Below, piece by piece: positions 19,887 through 30,760 of a stretch of 64,000 bases of DNA (within the stretch, counting starts at the first letter, position 1; the number at the start of each line of letters is the position of its first letter). The notes below the pieces were generated by a model that was not told the DNA's origin, made no database searches, and saw nothing but the letters and a program-made list of their open reading frames with translations. The translations under genes and the position numbers were made by a program. The stretch comes from Aquatica leii (taxonomy: Eukaryota; Arthropoda; Insecta; Coleoptera; Lampyridae): assembly GCA_035610365.1 (NCBI GenBank), contig CM069432.1:930001-994000 (forward strand), in the 5' to 3' direction.

Positions 19887-22160
19887 CAGTGGTACCTCGA
19901 CATACGAGTGCCCTAACATACGAGTTTTTCGAGATACGAGCCGGCGAGCGAGCGATTTTTTGCTTTGAGTTACGAGCGAAATTCGAGATACGAGCCGGCG
20001 AGTGAGTGATTTTTTGCTTTGAATTACGAGCGAAATTCGAGATACGAGTTCGGTTTAGCAGATCGGCCGGTAGTAGCACGTGACTGCGCGCCACGCGGTC
20101 GCGCCCATCACGGTCAGTGAATCAGTTAGCAGTGTGCTTCCGCTGTGATAAGTTGTGTAGTTGTGTTCGAGCTTTGTTTTGCGTTTACTTTTACATTTAC
20201 AGTTGTATTTCATTTATTTTTATAACCATGGATCGGAAGAAAGTTTGTGGAAAGTCAAGTGCTAAGAAAAGATGATGAGTATTGAATTAAAACGTGAAAT
20301 TATAGAAAAACATGAGCAAGGTGTTCGAGTTGTTGACTTGTCGAGGCAGTATGGGCGTAGTACGTCTATGATATGTACTGTGTTTAAACAGAAGGAGTCG
20401 ATAAAAAGTGTAACGCCGGCTAAGGGCTTTACGATAATTTCCAAGCTGCGAACCTCCCTTCATGAAAATATGGAGAAACTGCCGATGGTGTGGCTGACAG
20501 AGTAGCCGCTTCAAGGAGATACTTTGATGCAGACCATCATTTGCGAGAAGGCAAGAGCGATCTACGGAGATTTGCTGAAACAAACCCCGCAGACTTCCAT
20601 CGACGAGGCATCGGAAGAGTCATTTAAAGCCAGCCGGGACTGGTTTGAAAATTTCAAAAAGAAGACCGGTATTCACTCCGTTGTCAGGCATGGTGAGGCA
20701 GCAAGCTCAGATATGAAGGCAGCTGAGGATTACATTAAAACGTTTTCCGATCTAATAAAAGCCCAAGGATATATCTCTTAGCAAATCTTCAACTGTGACG
20801 AGACAAGGCTGTTCTGGAAAAAGATGCCGAATAGAACATATATAACGGCAGAGGAAAAGATGATGCCAGGCCACAAACCTATGAAGGACAGATTGACTCT
20901 AGCACTGTGCGCCAATGCGAGTGGCGACTGCAAGATCAAGCCTCTGCTCGTATACCATTCGGAAAACCCCAGAGCATTTAAGTCACATAAGATTGTGAAA
21001 GAAAAACTGCAAGTTATGTGGAGGTCGAACCCGAAGGCATGGGTCACCAGGAAGTTCTTTGTGGAGTGGGTAAACCTGGTTTTCGGCCCTTCTGTTAAGA
21101 AATATCTACAGGAAAAAAACCTACCCGTGCAAGCCCTTCTCATCCTCGACAATGCCCCTGCTCATCCACCAAACCTCGAAGATGACATCCTCGAGGATTT
21201 CAAATTTATAAAGGTTCGCTACCTACCACCCAACACCACTCCTATCCTACAGCCCATGGATCAGCAGGTGATTTTTAATTTTAAGAAGCTATACACCAAG
21301 CATCTGTGTCGGCGCTGCTTTGAAGTGACGGAGACCACAAACCTCACCCTTCGAGAGTTCTGGAAGAACCGCTTTAATATCACGATTTGCCTAAAAATTA
21401 TCGATCAGGCCTGGCTGGGTGTTACAACAAAGACCTTGACCTCTGCATGAAAAAAGCTGTGGCCTGAAGCTGTAGCTGAAAGGATGTACGAAGAATTGGA
21501 ATTGTCTCTGGGGAAATCCATGGGTCTAGAGGTGGAAGACAGAGACGTGAACGAGCTCGTCGAGGAGCACACCCAGGAACTGACGACTAAGGAGATACAA
21601 GAGTTACAGTCACAGCAGCATACGGAGGTTATGCAAGAAATTGGTTTCGAGGAGTCAGAGGAGGAGGTTATTTCTACAAGTGAGATAAAGGAATTCTTAG
21701 GAATGTGGGAGAGAGTTTCACAGTTCGTGGAAAAGAAACACCCAGAAAAAGTTGCAACGGGTCGTGCATCTGATCTTTTTAATGACACTTGCCTAACTCA
21801 TTTCCGGAACATTCTGAGAGGGAGAAAGAAACAAACCTCCTTGGACAAGTTTTTTTCTAAACAGCCTACAGGTGAAAGCGAGAAAAATGTAGCGAAAAAG
21901 GCAAAGACCAGTGACGATATCTAATTTATTTCTTTACATTCTCTTTTTTGTTTTTGTACAATAAATATTTGTCATTTATAAATACGTTTTTATTATTCAA
22001 AACCGCGTAACAAAATTAACTGGGGTGACATTTTGGGGGTTGGAACGGATTAATGGTAGTTCAATTGTTTTGTATGGGGAAATTTGCTTCGAGATACGAG
22101 TAATTCAAGATACGAGTAAGGTTGCGGAACGAATTAAACTCGTATGTCGAGGTACCACTG
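19887..22160 (+). mobile_element. Tigger (pogo-superfamily) DNA transposon, 2274 bp, both ends present
   Basis: Both ends carry CAGTGGTACCTCGACATACG, flanked by TA at 19885-19886 and 22161-22162. Subterminal repeats of the type GAGATACGAG(C) occur several times at each end. The interior holds a transposase pseudogene and a polyadenylation signal (AATAAA at about 21960). G+C content is clearly higher than in the surrounding DNA. The element lies inside the BEL-1 integrase. Confidence 0.93.
20228..21924 (+). pseudogene. Tigger transposase (TIGD1/jerky-like), three in-frame stops and one early frameshift
   Basis: The ATG at 20228 (context ACCATGG) begins MDRKKVCGKSSAKKR, then shifts frame at about 20272. 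From there one frame runs to 21924, broken only by TAG at 20503, TAG at 20779 and TGA at 21448, each one substitution from a sense codon (for example CAG to TAG, TGG to TGA). The N-terminal CENP-B-like DNA-binding domain reads SIELKREIIEKHEQGVRVVD. The catalytic residues lie in IFNCDETRLFWKK, ALLILDNAPAHPP and PMDQQVIFNFKKL. The C-terminus is acidic and ends KKQTSLDKFFSKQP. Resemblance to animal Tigger1/TIGD1-type transposases is very strong. Confidence 0.92.
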
Positions 22161-23219
22161 TACTCGTATTAAATGATGTTTAACGCTGATAACACCTGCT
22201 TCGCACAGCCCATTCATATGCAGAGCGTATGGTGGGTTAAAATGCCAATTTATGCTATGATGCGGTGCAGATTGTGCTATTAGTGCGCTATTTGTTTTAA
22301 AAAACGCAACTTAAGAGTTTTGCTAACAAAGTTTGTGCCGTTGTCTGAATGGATTTTGGACGGTTTTCCTTTACCTAATACAAACCGTCTGAGTGCAGAT
22401 AAAAAAGTATCCGATGACAAGTCAGTTACTAATATAATATGCACTGCTTTAGTAGTTAAGCATACAAAAAGACAAATATAACATTTGCTAGTTTTTGCAC
22501 CGCGACCTTTTCTATCTTTCATACTAAATGGACCAGCATAGTCAGTTTTAACTACTGCAAACGGAAAGTTTTGTGTTATTTTTTCTTTTGGAAAGGATCC
22601 TAACTAGGGCTGAACTACGTTAGGAAAAGCATGAAAGCAACGTAAGCACGAGTGGACAATCTTTCTTGCTAACGCTTTTCCACGTGTCGGCCAGTATCGT
22701 TCTCGTATTGAAGAGAGTAGCAGCTGAGGAACTGCATGCATTAATTGAATATATTCGCGCTCCAAAAGTAACTTTGTCATAGTATGCAACCCATCAAGCA
22801 GAATTGGGTGCATTTTTTAAAAATCGTAATTAGAGATTTGTAAACGACCACTTACGCGCACAATCCCTTGATGGTCAAAAAATGGTGTTAAGTTTATAAT
22901 TGAACGTTTTGCACTGATCTGTTTTTCATTTTTTTTTTAAATTTTAATTTTGAAATGGAATGATTTTCACTGAGCTATTTTAATTAAACGAGTATGATCT
23001 TTACTGATCTCATCCATACTAAGGAATGAATTACGGTAAAGCATCCCTCTTTTAGAAACATTATGAATCAATCGGGTTTTCTTAAATGAGAAAATCGTTC
23101 GAAAGGAAAAGTAATATTTTCGATGTTTAAAAGAATTCTTGTATTAGTTTTTAAACCTGAACGGCTGTCCTCTACTAGAGGTAAATTGGCCCAAAAAGAT
23201 TTAGTGAACAGTAAGAATC

Positions 23220-23450
23220 CAGGTCATTCCACCACAGTGTACAGTTCTATTTGTACGGGTGATATTGCTGTTGACAACAATAAATCCGACGGATATTCCG
23301 TAGTGGGAACATGCCACCAAGTAGCATTTCTAGTAAGAGTTTGTATTTCCGTTACCCTATGAGCAACAAAGGTCTTTAACAAGCGAGGAAAGGTTTTTAT
23401 CCACCCTAGCACAATGTTTGAATCAGTCCATAGCAAACAGGAATCAGGGT
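23220..23450 (-). pseudogene. BEL-1 RNase H fragment
   Basis: LWTDSNIVLGWIKTFPRLLK, TFVAHRVTEIQ and WWHVPTTEYPSDLL are BEL/Pao RNase H and linker motifs; the last is normally HVPTxxNPADLLSRG. The upstream half is degraded. Confidence 0.75.
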
Positions 23451-23699
23451 GTTAAAGACTTTAGTTGCGCAACCTTTTTAGATTGCTCAAATTCGTAACT
23501 GATCCTCGAATTGATCTAAATCCAAAGGAATCGATTCATACCAGTTCAATTTTTCAAGCCACAGTTGTTGTAAAATTAATTTTGGAATTATTGTACTTTG
23601 ACTTAGAAGACCAAAAGGGCCGAAGATCTAAGTAGTTTTGGATAAAATCGACCTCTTGGTAATCTTAGTGCAGCATAATGAAGGAATCGCAAAAATTAA

Positions 23700-24600
23700 A
23701 TTATCAGTGTCAGCCTACCACGATAAACCGAGAGTTTTTGTAGATTGATATTTTCCAAATATTATCAGATTTGGATGTACTTCAGATCGATTTACGTGAG
23801 TCATTTGAGATCTATTTGCAAATACGAAAACATCCGGAGGCAAGCACTTTGGGTAAATTTTTGCAAATGGATTGTGCGCGTTTTAAAAAGTCACATCCAG
23901 TTAAGAGGTCGTCGACAGGATCAGATTTTTTACAATCAAGTCCGAGTTGATATAGAGAACGGATGGCAAGAAAACTAGCTCCAGCTGTTCGGTATGTCAC
24001 GGTGTTCAGATCGTATTATTGGAGTTCCTGATCAGCAGTTCCTATCCATAGTATCCTTTGAAGAGATCTCTGAGAAGAGCAAACAAGTACTTACCGATAC
24101 GTCTTTTCGATGTCGGTCAAAATAACTTAAGCAAAGGGGCGGAAACCTAAGAGTATGAAGAATAAATCTCGTTGCACTGTGAGACCGACCACTTGTAGAT
24201 CGTTGATTGAATAACCATTTGCAGATGGAGAAGAACCGTTAAATACGACACGCAACTTTTTACTCTTTTAGTACGCAATGATGGGGTAGGTAATAGATTA
24301 AACTTACACATAGAGCAGTTGAAGGGGACATGTGACCTAATTCATGTATTCGCGTATGAATGAAACGTATTCGTTTCGCATACGCTCATTGCGAGAGAGA
24401 CGTTTTCCAAAGCAAAAACTGACCTTTTAGCTGTTTGATACGACTTGCTCAATTTAGATGACGAATCTTTTAAAGGAAGACGAACTATAAATCGTTTCAA
24501 AAAATCTGGTTTGGTATTTACAACAAAGTGGTTTTCGCATTCTGCCTATTTAATAGACAGAGGTTTTTTATGAGGAATTTTCTCAATTTCCAAAAACTTA
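23700..24600 (-). pseudogene. BEL-1 reverse transcriptase, heavily decayed
   Basis: The connector reads ECENHFVVNTKPDFLKRF then IVRLPLKDSSSKL (about 24545-24450). The motif block TAGASFLAIRSLYQLGLDCK is at about 23990-23930, and the catalytic site is reduced to VDDLLTGCD (about 23915-23890; expected YVDDxxxG). Several other blocks are unreadable. Confidence 0.7.
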
Positions 24601-24639
24601 GATAACTGATCTTGAATAGCAGCAGAGAAATGACAACGG

Positions 24640-25165
24640 ACTTCATTTTGTAAAGAGGAAGCAATGCAAATTGGACGAGGCAATCCAACCAAACCTAGTT
24701 TTTTGTAACTTTCGTTGACCAGGTCCAAGTGAAATTTGGCCTACGCATAGCAAATCATAAAAGCATGCTGCGCCAAGAAGAATGTCAATAGAACCAGGTT
24801 TCATAAAACCTGTATGAGCTAATGTGATATTACCTGGAATTTGAAGGTGCTCTGTTTTAACCTCGACGTTAGGCAAAAATCCCGCAATCATCGGAATTAT
24901 TAGGCATACATTTTTTAAATGGTATTCTTTATGTTATGCACTTATTGACACTTCGCATTCGGAATTAACACTTGTAAAAGAGTTCATCAAACCCAGAATC
25001 TTCATGTGACCACGTTTTTTAATTAAGTTTTAAGCGATTGAATAAATCTGCAGTTATGTAATTATTTTGACTTTCCGAATCAATCAATGCTCTAACAAGC
25101 TGAAATTGGCCATCACTATTAGCAGTTTTAACAATGGCTGTAGACAAGAGAACGTTGTTAGAAGC
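24640..25165 (-). pseudogene. BEL-1 aspartic protease and linker
   Basis: The active-site region reads QLVRALIDSESQNNYIT (about 25110-25055). The usual DSG triad is DSE, so the protease would be dead even without the stops. The downstream linker is clear: LPNVEVKTEHLQIPGNITLA, SIDILLGAACFYDLLCVGQI and LQKTRFGWIAS (24880-24670). Confidence 0.75.
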
Positions 25166-25296
25166 AAACGAAGACAAAGTTAAATTAGTTCGACTTTATT
25201 TGAAATAGTTGTTGAAGTTTGAGCCACGGTGCAAGACAATGCAGATATGTCACTGTCTAAATGAAGCAATAGATGGTGTCTGCCTTTACGGTGACG

Positions 25297-26035
25297 TCAG
25301 CTAAATCGCAATTTGCAGTTTTTGGATATATGACCCTTATAAAAGCAATTGGAACAAAGGTTGTTCTCTTTGGCGTAATTAATTCGATTGTTTACAGGCA
25401 ACGATTTGAACCTTTTACAGCAGAAAATTAGATGAACGTCTCTGCAATATTGGCAAGTTTGATTGTTGGAAACAAATGGGCGAACACCAATGTGCTTTGC
25501 AATTTGTTTGCTAAGCACTTGGGATACATCCCGTGAATGTATAGGCTTTCCTGTGTCATTTGGAACTGCTTCAGCTATAATAGCCTTCAATTTAAGAAAA
25601 TTCAAAAATTCGGAAACTGTAGGAGCGTTATTGATGTCTTTGGACTCTTCCCAGTCTAATTTGGTGCGTGAATCTAAATTAGCGACTAAATGGTGGATAA
25701 TAATTACTTCGGCTAATTTATCTTTATGGACAAGCAATCTTAAAAACCTCACATGCTGCATTGTATTATCGATAATTTTTCTAAATTTAGCTGAGGATTC
25801 TTTAATGTTGTCATCGACGGAAAAAAATAAAGCCCGCTTGCAAATTATACTCCACGCATTATTGTGATCTTCTGCAGAGAATTTTTGCGTTTTAAACAAT
25901 TCAGCAGCTTTGTGGACTAAGCTGTCTTTAGGATAATGAAATTTTTGAATATTTTGCATCGTTTTTATTTCGAAAGTATCCCGAAACGCAATTCACGTTT
26001 GGTGCGAGCCACTGAATTTTGGAATATCTATCGCT
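25297..26035 (-). pseudogene. BEL-1 gag (DUF1759-type) with zinc knuckles, 5'-truncated
   Basis: Starts at LPAIDIPKFSGS (about 26040), a hallmark gag motif, and is then open for 220 codons (25959-25297). It includes KLDWEESKDINNAPTVSEFL and a C-terminal metal-binding region: CQYCRDVHLIFCCKRF, then NLCSNCFYKGHISKNC. A stop follows SHQT at about 26000. The N-terminal third of gag is absent. Gag would package the element RNA. Confidence 0.8.
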
Positions 26036-26049
26036 GGCAACAAAAGCAT

Positions 26050-26634
26050 ATTTGATTATTACTGTTTAATGAATGGTTTAAATTCGTAGCATTTTCAGAT
26101 TTCATAAAAGAATTTAAACTACCAGTTGGTAAAATCTCTATCAAAAACTATGTGGTTTGGTCTGCAAGAGCGGATGCAACAAAAGCGCTATATGATGGAT
26201 ATAGAGAAATTAAAGTGTCACTTTCAACGCTCAGTAATTACGAAAGTCAAACGGGAGCTGTAAGATCTAAAGAAAAAACCATTTTTGAAAAAATTGTTTA
26301 TTTGCTGTCATCTGGTATTTTATTTTAGAAAGAATAAACACATCAAACAAATATGTGCAAAACCCTGAGCTTGATTTGGGCTTGACGGTTAGACAGTTGG
26401 AGGCACTAATAGAATATTTTATTAGAAAAAGAAGAAAGTTCAATTTGACGATAGCGTTTGTGATAAAGAACACTTTTCAGCCAAAGATGAAATGAAAATC
26501 GGCATTTTTTTTGTCATTCTCGATACACTTATTGTGAACCTAAAACGCCGTCTGACTGCTTATCAACGCGTCAACATTATTGTACACCTGTTTTGAAAGA
26601 AATCGAGACCATCTTTTTGTTACTAACAGAAGTT
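26050..26634 (+). pseudogene. hAT-superfamily transposase fragment (ZMYM1-like type), hAT-1
   Basis: VVWSARADATKALYDGYREI then KVSLSTLSNYESQTGAVRSK lies at about 26152-26270. Frameshifted pieces follow: SSGILF, NPELDLGLTVRQLEALIEYF (about 26362), RKRRKFN and DKEHFSAKDEMKIGIFFVIL then DTLIVNLKRR (about 26464-26560). This is the middle of the repeated hAT-type proteins annotated in insects as zinc finger MYM-type 1-like. It stops at the TTAA where piggyBac-2 begins. No hAT ends remain. Confidence 0.7.
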
Positions 26635-26638
26635 TTAA

Positions 26639-28070
26639 CCTTCCGCAACCAACACACGGTCTGTAAGACCGACCGATACGATATTCAAGGACACGAACGC
26701 TCGGGTAGCTTCCTACATTAGCACACTGACTTTAGTATTGAGGTGGTTCCCACATAACTTATGTCGTTGTTTATGTATTAAAACTTTTGTTGTCAGATAC
26801 CGACGTTAGTGTTCGTGTAAGTAGTTTAGAAAAAATTACTGGCAAGTTAAAATGCATTGTCCAGTAAAATTTTAATGAATCGCGTTTAGGAAAAGCATAA
26901 AACTATTGATCCATCATTAAAATAATTAAATACAAAAAAAATAGCTGCCCAGAGCTACGAAAGAGGCTTTTACGTCTATGGGCAGAATGTGCCACTGACA
27001 GAGAAGGTAACCCAGAAGATAGTGATTCCGACACGAAAAGTGATAATTTAGGAGTTGAGACTCGGGATTCTGAAAGTGAACAAAATGTTTCAATGCGTGA
27101 GAGTGATGATAAACATGAATTTATTCAGATCTCGTGCCGAAAATATAATCATCGTGGGATAAACAACCTGTTGAGATATTTTTTACTTATGTTATGCTGG
27201 AAAAAGTTATTTTCTATACGAACAGCTATATACGTTCTAAAAATTATGATTGTGATTACAGTACTGCGAGAAAAACTCATAAAAGCTCTTCTCAGACATA
27301 CTTATTTCTAGTGTGATATCAATCATAAGAATTCTTCAGAACTAACGGAATCGTCACGGATGTTTTCCGTTTAGCAATGTTGGAAGAAAGATTTGAGTAG
27401 GGGGTTTCAAAAAGTAACGTCACTATAGATAATTTCTTCACTAGTATTTCCCTTGCCGAAAAACTTCTGATGGATCACCAGTTAACCATCATAGGAACCT
27501 TAAAAAAAATAAACCGCAGATTCCTAGCAAAATGTTTGCTTTTCAAGAAAGATCTACTATGGTTTTGTAACGACAAGGAAAAACAAACAGGTTATTCTGC
27601 TTTCAACAATGCACAAAGATGATGCTATGGGTATTGAAACAGGTACGCCAAAAACTATACTTGACTATAATAGAACTAAGTGCGGAGTGGATATAGTGAA
27701 CAAACTTTGTGAAACATACAACTACGCACAAGTTAGTCGCCGTTGGCCATTGGTTATATTCCTTAGAGCAATGGATATTGCTGGCATAAATTATTATGTG
27801 ATTTATAAATGAAATGAAAACATTCCAAAAAGACATTTTCTAGAATAACTTGGACACTGGTTGACGCGCATATCAAACGTCGACTAACAATACAAAATCT
27901 TCCGAGATCCATTGGTATAAAACTTTCTGAGATCTATGACATATCTGTAGAAAATATTCCACCAAGAACTGTTACATATGGACGATGTCATTGCTGCTAT
28001 AGCAAACAGAATAGAAGAACAAAATATTGTTGTCAGTTTTGCAATAAATTCATGTGGGTTAATTAAAACC
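26639..28070 (+). mobile_element. piggyBac-2, left end present, right end not identified
   Basis: TTAA at 26635-26638 precedes CCTTCCGCAACCAACACACG and a short palindromic stretch (GGTCTGTAAGACC), a piggyBac-style end. The transposase relic follows on the same strand. No matching right end was found before 28.4 kb, so the 3' boundary is that of the protein. Confidence 0.65.
26930..28066 (+). pseudogene. piggyBac-2 transposase, internally deleted
   Basis: An acidic N-terminus (EDSDSDTKSDNLGVETRDSE, about 27017) is followed by decayed sequence. Catalytic-core pieces are NVTIDNFFTSISLAEKLLMD then HQLTIIGTLKK (about 27417-27510), MHKDDAMGIETGTPKTILDY then NRTKCGVDIVNKLCETYNYA (27609-27728), and SRRWPLVIFLRAMDIAGINY (about 27735-27795). 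The C-terminus has HIKRRLTIQNLPRS and a Cys-rich end (CHCCYSKQ, YCCQFCNKF). The region with the first catalytic Asp, between about 27250 and 27350, is missing. It is inactive, and its end sequence shows it to be a different family from piggyBac-1. Confidence 0.8.
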
Positions 28071-28665
28071 GCTATGTGCTGAGTGCGTCATCAATATTGA
28101 TGCTATTTGAAATTTGAATTTGGTTTACTAAAATGTTTCTTCAATGTGCCAAATTTCTTGATATGCTGATTTTTACGTAAACTTTGTTCATAGCCCGTTG
28201 TTTATTTTCTATTCCCGTTTCTCAATTTTGTTTGTTTCATAAGGTATTTACAAAATTTCCTGTAAATAGTAGCACTATCTTTTCATAGAGAATGCTGTAA
28301 CTATGTTGATACCTCATTAGATAATTCTAATCCACCAAAAACACATACATTTCTTAAACAATATTAAGACGTCCGGCTTGTCCGTTTTAATTCAACTTAA
28401 TTGAAATAAACCGATAAAATTAATATTACTAAAGTAAATTTTATAATTCTTTGATAAGTAATGAGCAAATGCTGTAATAGAAGAATTCTGAAAACCAATA
28501 ATTAAACCAAAACTTAATTTTTTTTAAATAGAATTGAATCTAATTTTTTGTAAAAAAAATGATTACCCATGAAAATACCCAAGCTACTTAAACAATTGAT
28601 GATTTATTTAGATAAAATAGAACAAACACATATTTTATCAATGTAAAATACTTAACATTGCTAAT
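28071..28665. other. AT-rich spacer
   Basis: No gene or repeat recognised. The lost right end of piggyBac-2 may lie here in decayed form. Confidence 0.45.
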
Positions 28666-29225
28666 GTCGTCGCAATTTAACTTTCGATGCACGTCATTAA
28701 TGACGTAAAATTAAATTTAAAAGTAAAAATTAAATAAATACCGAATTGTCTTATGGATTTTTTTTTCAAGTTGTTGGTGTGATTACTACAGTTGCAGTGT
28801 TGTTGGCATCTGTCAAAATTAATTTGTGTTTTTTACGTCAAAGTGCTCATTGTTTTTTATAATTATTTTTGATACAAAACTGTATTATTTTGAGCTTGGA
28901 CGAGATAATGGTGGTTTATTGATATCAGTAAATGCTGTGCGAGAGGTACCCTTTTATATAATATTTAAATTGTGGTAATACATACATATATTCTACAGTT
29001 AGTTCTATATCTACAGCGGTAGCTAACAACGAGGTTCTTAGATCTCCTCAAAACGTAAGCTTAGTACACCTGTTACGAATGTAGAAACTTTAACGAAAAC
29101 GTAATTCGCAATATAATATACAGAATGTACAAAAACAGAAAGTTTACATGATAATACCGACAACATGGTTGAATAACTACGTCACTGACGTTAATGACGT
29201 GCATCGAAAGTTAAATTGCGAGGAC
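28666..29225. mobile_element. MITE-like element with about 35-base terminal inverted repeats, 560 bp
   Basis: The left arm GTCGTCGCAATTTAACTTTC continues GATGCACGTCATTAA (28666-28700). The right arm is its reverse complement with one mismatch (29191-29225). The interior has no coding capacity. Target duplications are not obvious. It is probably mobilised in trans by a DNA transposase not seen here. Confidence 0.75.
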
Positions 29226-29269
29226 TATATAATACAAATACAGTTACCAATAGAAATAAATAATATATA

Positions 29270-29700
29270 ATTAATAATGCGTATGATCCCTTTGGTTGTT
29301 AATATATTTTTGTAACCGTGTGGGTATAGATGCTACCACATCTTCAATGAAATCTTTGTTTATGGCATTTCAGACATCTTGAATTGCATCAATAAGCTGA
29401 GCGGTATCCAAAGAGATTCTTACAGAGAGAAACAGGAAAAGTCGTATAGAGTTCGTCCAACGTTATATTAATAAGTCTTTGGAGTTCTGTTCTAACGATG
29501 GACCTATAAAAATTTTGGTCAAGAGGGATCTGTTGCCATCACAATTACATCAGTTCTTGTAAACACAGCGTTTCTCATTGAATGCTTGTGGTTGAGCAAG
29601 CTCTCGCGGTCCAAGATTTTGGGTTGTTGAAGGGCACCTGGATTCCAACGCATACGTAAACATCCTACGTGATGTAATTGTAATTAATTTTCCTTTCTAT
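29270..29700. pseudogene. Scrambled Tc1-type transposase remnants
   Basis: The minus strand of about 29400-29275 reads DTAQLIDAIQDV, then NAINKDFIEDVVASIPTRLQ and KYINNQRD, the usual Tc1 C-terminus. The plus strand of about 29430-29690 reads RIEFVQRYINKSLEF and, later, GHLDSNAYVNILRDVI, the Tc1 central region. The two pieces are in opposite orientations, so the copy has been inverted or represents two insertions. Confidence 0.55.
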
Positions 29701-30100
29701 TTAATATTCATCATTGGTTATTTTTTTTAGAAATTATGCAGTGGCAGGATTGTTCTGGCAGGATTGAGCGTTTATTAGATTGAATCGGCGTCAGCCATTT
29801 CGTTTTCAATACGATTAAAATTCTTTTAGCGAGTCTACTAGGGTTTCGAAATGGCTCTCTCTCAATAATATTAATCTGAGGGAATCATAACTCTTTTCAT
29901 ACCTGGTGCAAATTATTCAATAATCTTAAAAAGAAATGTTATTGGAATCAATGGTTCACACCTGTGGATCCTATCGTTTCTATTAGAATCCCTGTATAGC
30001 GATTACTGACTGAAGCGTTAGGTATACTTATCCTTACGTATTGTATTGTAGAAATGTCTTATTTGTATCTTAACATTTATATATTTAACCTTCAGCATTT
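29700..30100. other. Unassigned sequence
   Basis: No reading frame or repeat that I can name. Confidence 0.4.
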
Positions 30101-30760
30101 TTTATTTTGAACTCGCCGTATCAAGTTTTTTGGTCTTTTTGAATGTAATCAAAGCCAAATTTACGCACATAACGTCGTACATCTAAGCTTACATACTACG
30201 CCCTTTTTTATTACTTGCTATCAAGGAACTTCGGTAGGGTAAGTTTTTAGTACTTGATGGCATACACGACACGATCGTTTCAATTACAGGAAACGCCAAA
30301 AAATGTGGACAATGGTAAAGATAGTGCGTTGCGGAACGTACTGTGCATTTGTGCGAACTATTTTTTTCTGTGGGGTTGTAGTTGTACCAACAAATGAAGA
30401 AAAGTTAGAGTGTTTATTAATTTTTGAACTGTGTGTGGCGTATAGGTATCATGTTGTTTTGTTACTTTAGGATTTGGTGACAAAAGATGAGCAGAGATTA
30501 AGGCCTTAGCTTGAGTTTCTAGGTAGCTCGGTATCTCTATGTTCTACTTCAAAATCGGAACGCGTTTTGTAAACCAATTTTTTTAAAAGCATGTTAAAAA
30601 GTAAAAAGTCCCAAGCGTCAACTGAAAGCTGTAAGCTCCTTAAAGCTTCTAGATTTTAGTTAAATCTATCTACAATCAAAATCAATAGACGTAGACCATT
30701 CTTTAAGTTTGCCATTAAAATTAGGCAAATTGATTTTCGGAAGTCTTGGACTACTGTTTA
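30100..30760 (-). pseudogene. BEL/Pao gag relic (BEL-5)
   Basis: On the minus strand NSSPRLPKINLPNFNGKLKE then WSTSIDFD (about 30745-30675) is the diagnostic gag start. It is followed by LEALRSLQLSVDAWDFLLF and KLVYKTRSDFEVEHRDTELP (about 30655-30530). Further down a degraded Cys/His region is barely readable (VRTNAQYVP, FTIVHIF). Frames change several times. No protease or RT follows. Confidence 0.6.

Larger units (their letters stand above)
19455..22815 (-). pseudogene. BEL-1 integrase, split by the Tigger insertion
   Basis: The zinc-binding N-terminus is at about 22745-22610 (LLLSSIRERYWPTRGKAL then IVHSCLRCF). The catalytic core is at 22522-22280 (KDRKGRGAKTSKCYICLFV; KIHSDNGTNFV with the second Asp). 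Then comes NPPYALHMNGLCEAGVISVK with the Glu, at about 22235-22180. Removing Tigger plus one TA joins KHHLIR to VVGNALFTYEEMLTVL without a frame change. The C-terminal domain follows (LTPAHFMIGRSMVAVPDLN; FWTRWHRKYIGELQ; WRLGQVVDIYLGLDG; RVASIKTGQGI) at about 19770-19455. It would insert the cDNA copy; it is inactive because of the insertion and other breaks. Confidence 0.85.
19311..26035 (-). mobile_element. BEL/Pao LTR retrotransposon BEL-1, decayed, interrupted by Tigger at 19887-22160
   Basis: Read right to left the BEL/Pao domain order is kept: gag (26035-25297), protease (about 25165-24640), RT (about 24600-23700), RNase H (about 23450-23220), integrase (22815 down to 19455). The 5' end of gag and the 5' LTR are missing, and a hAT fragment abuts at about 26050. 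Stops and frameshifts are spread throughout. Confidence 0.85.
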
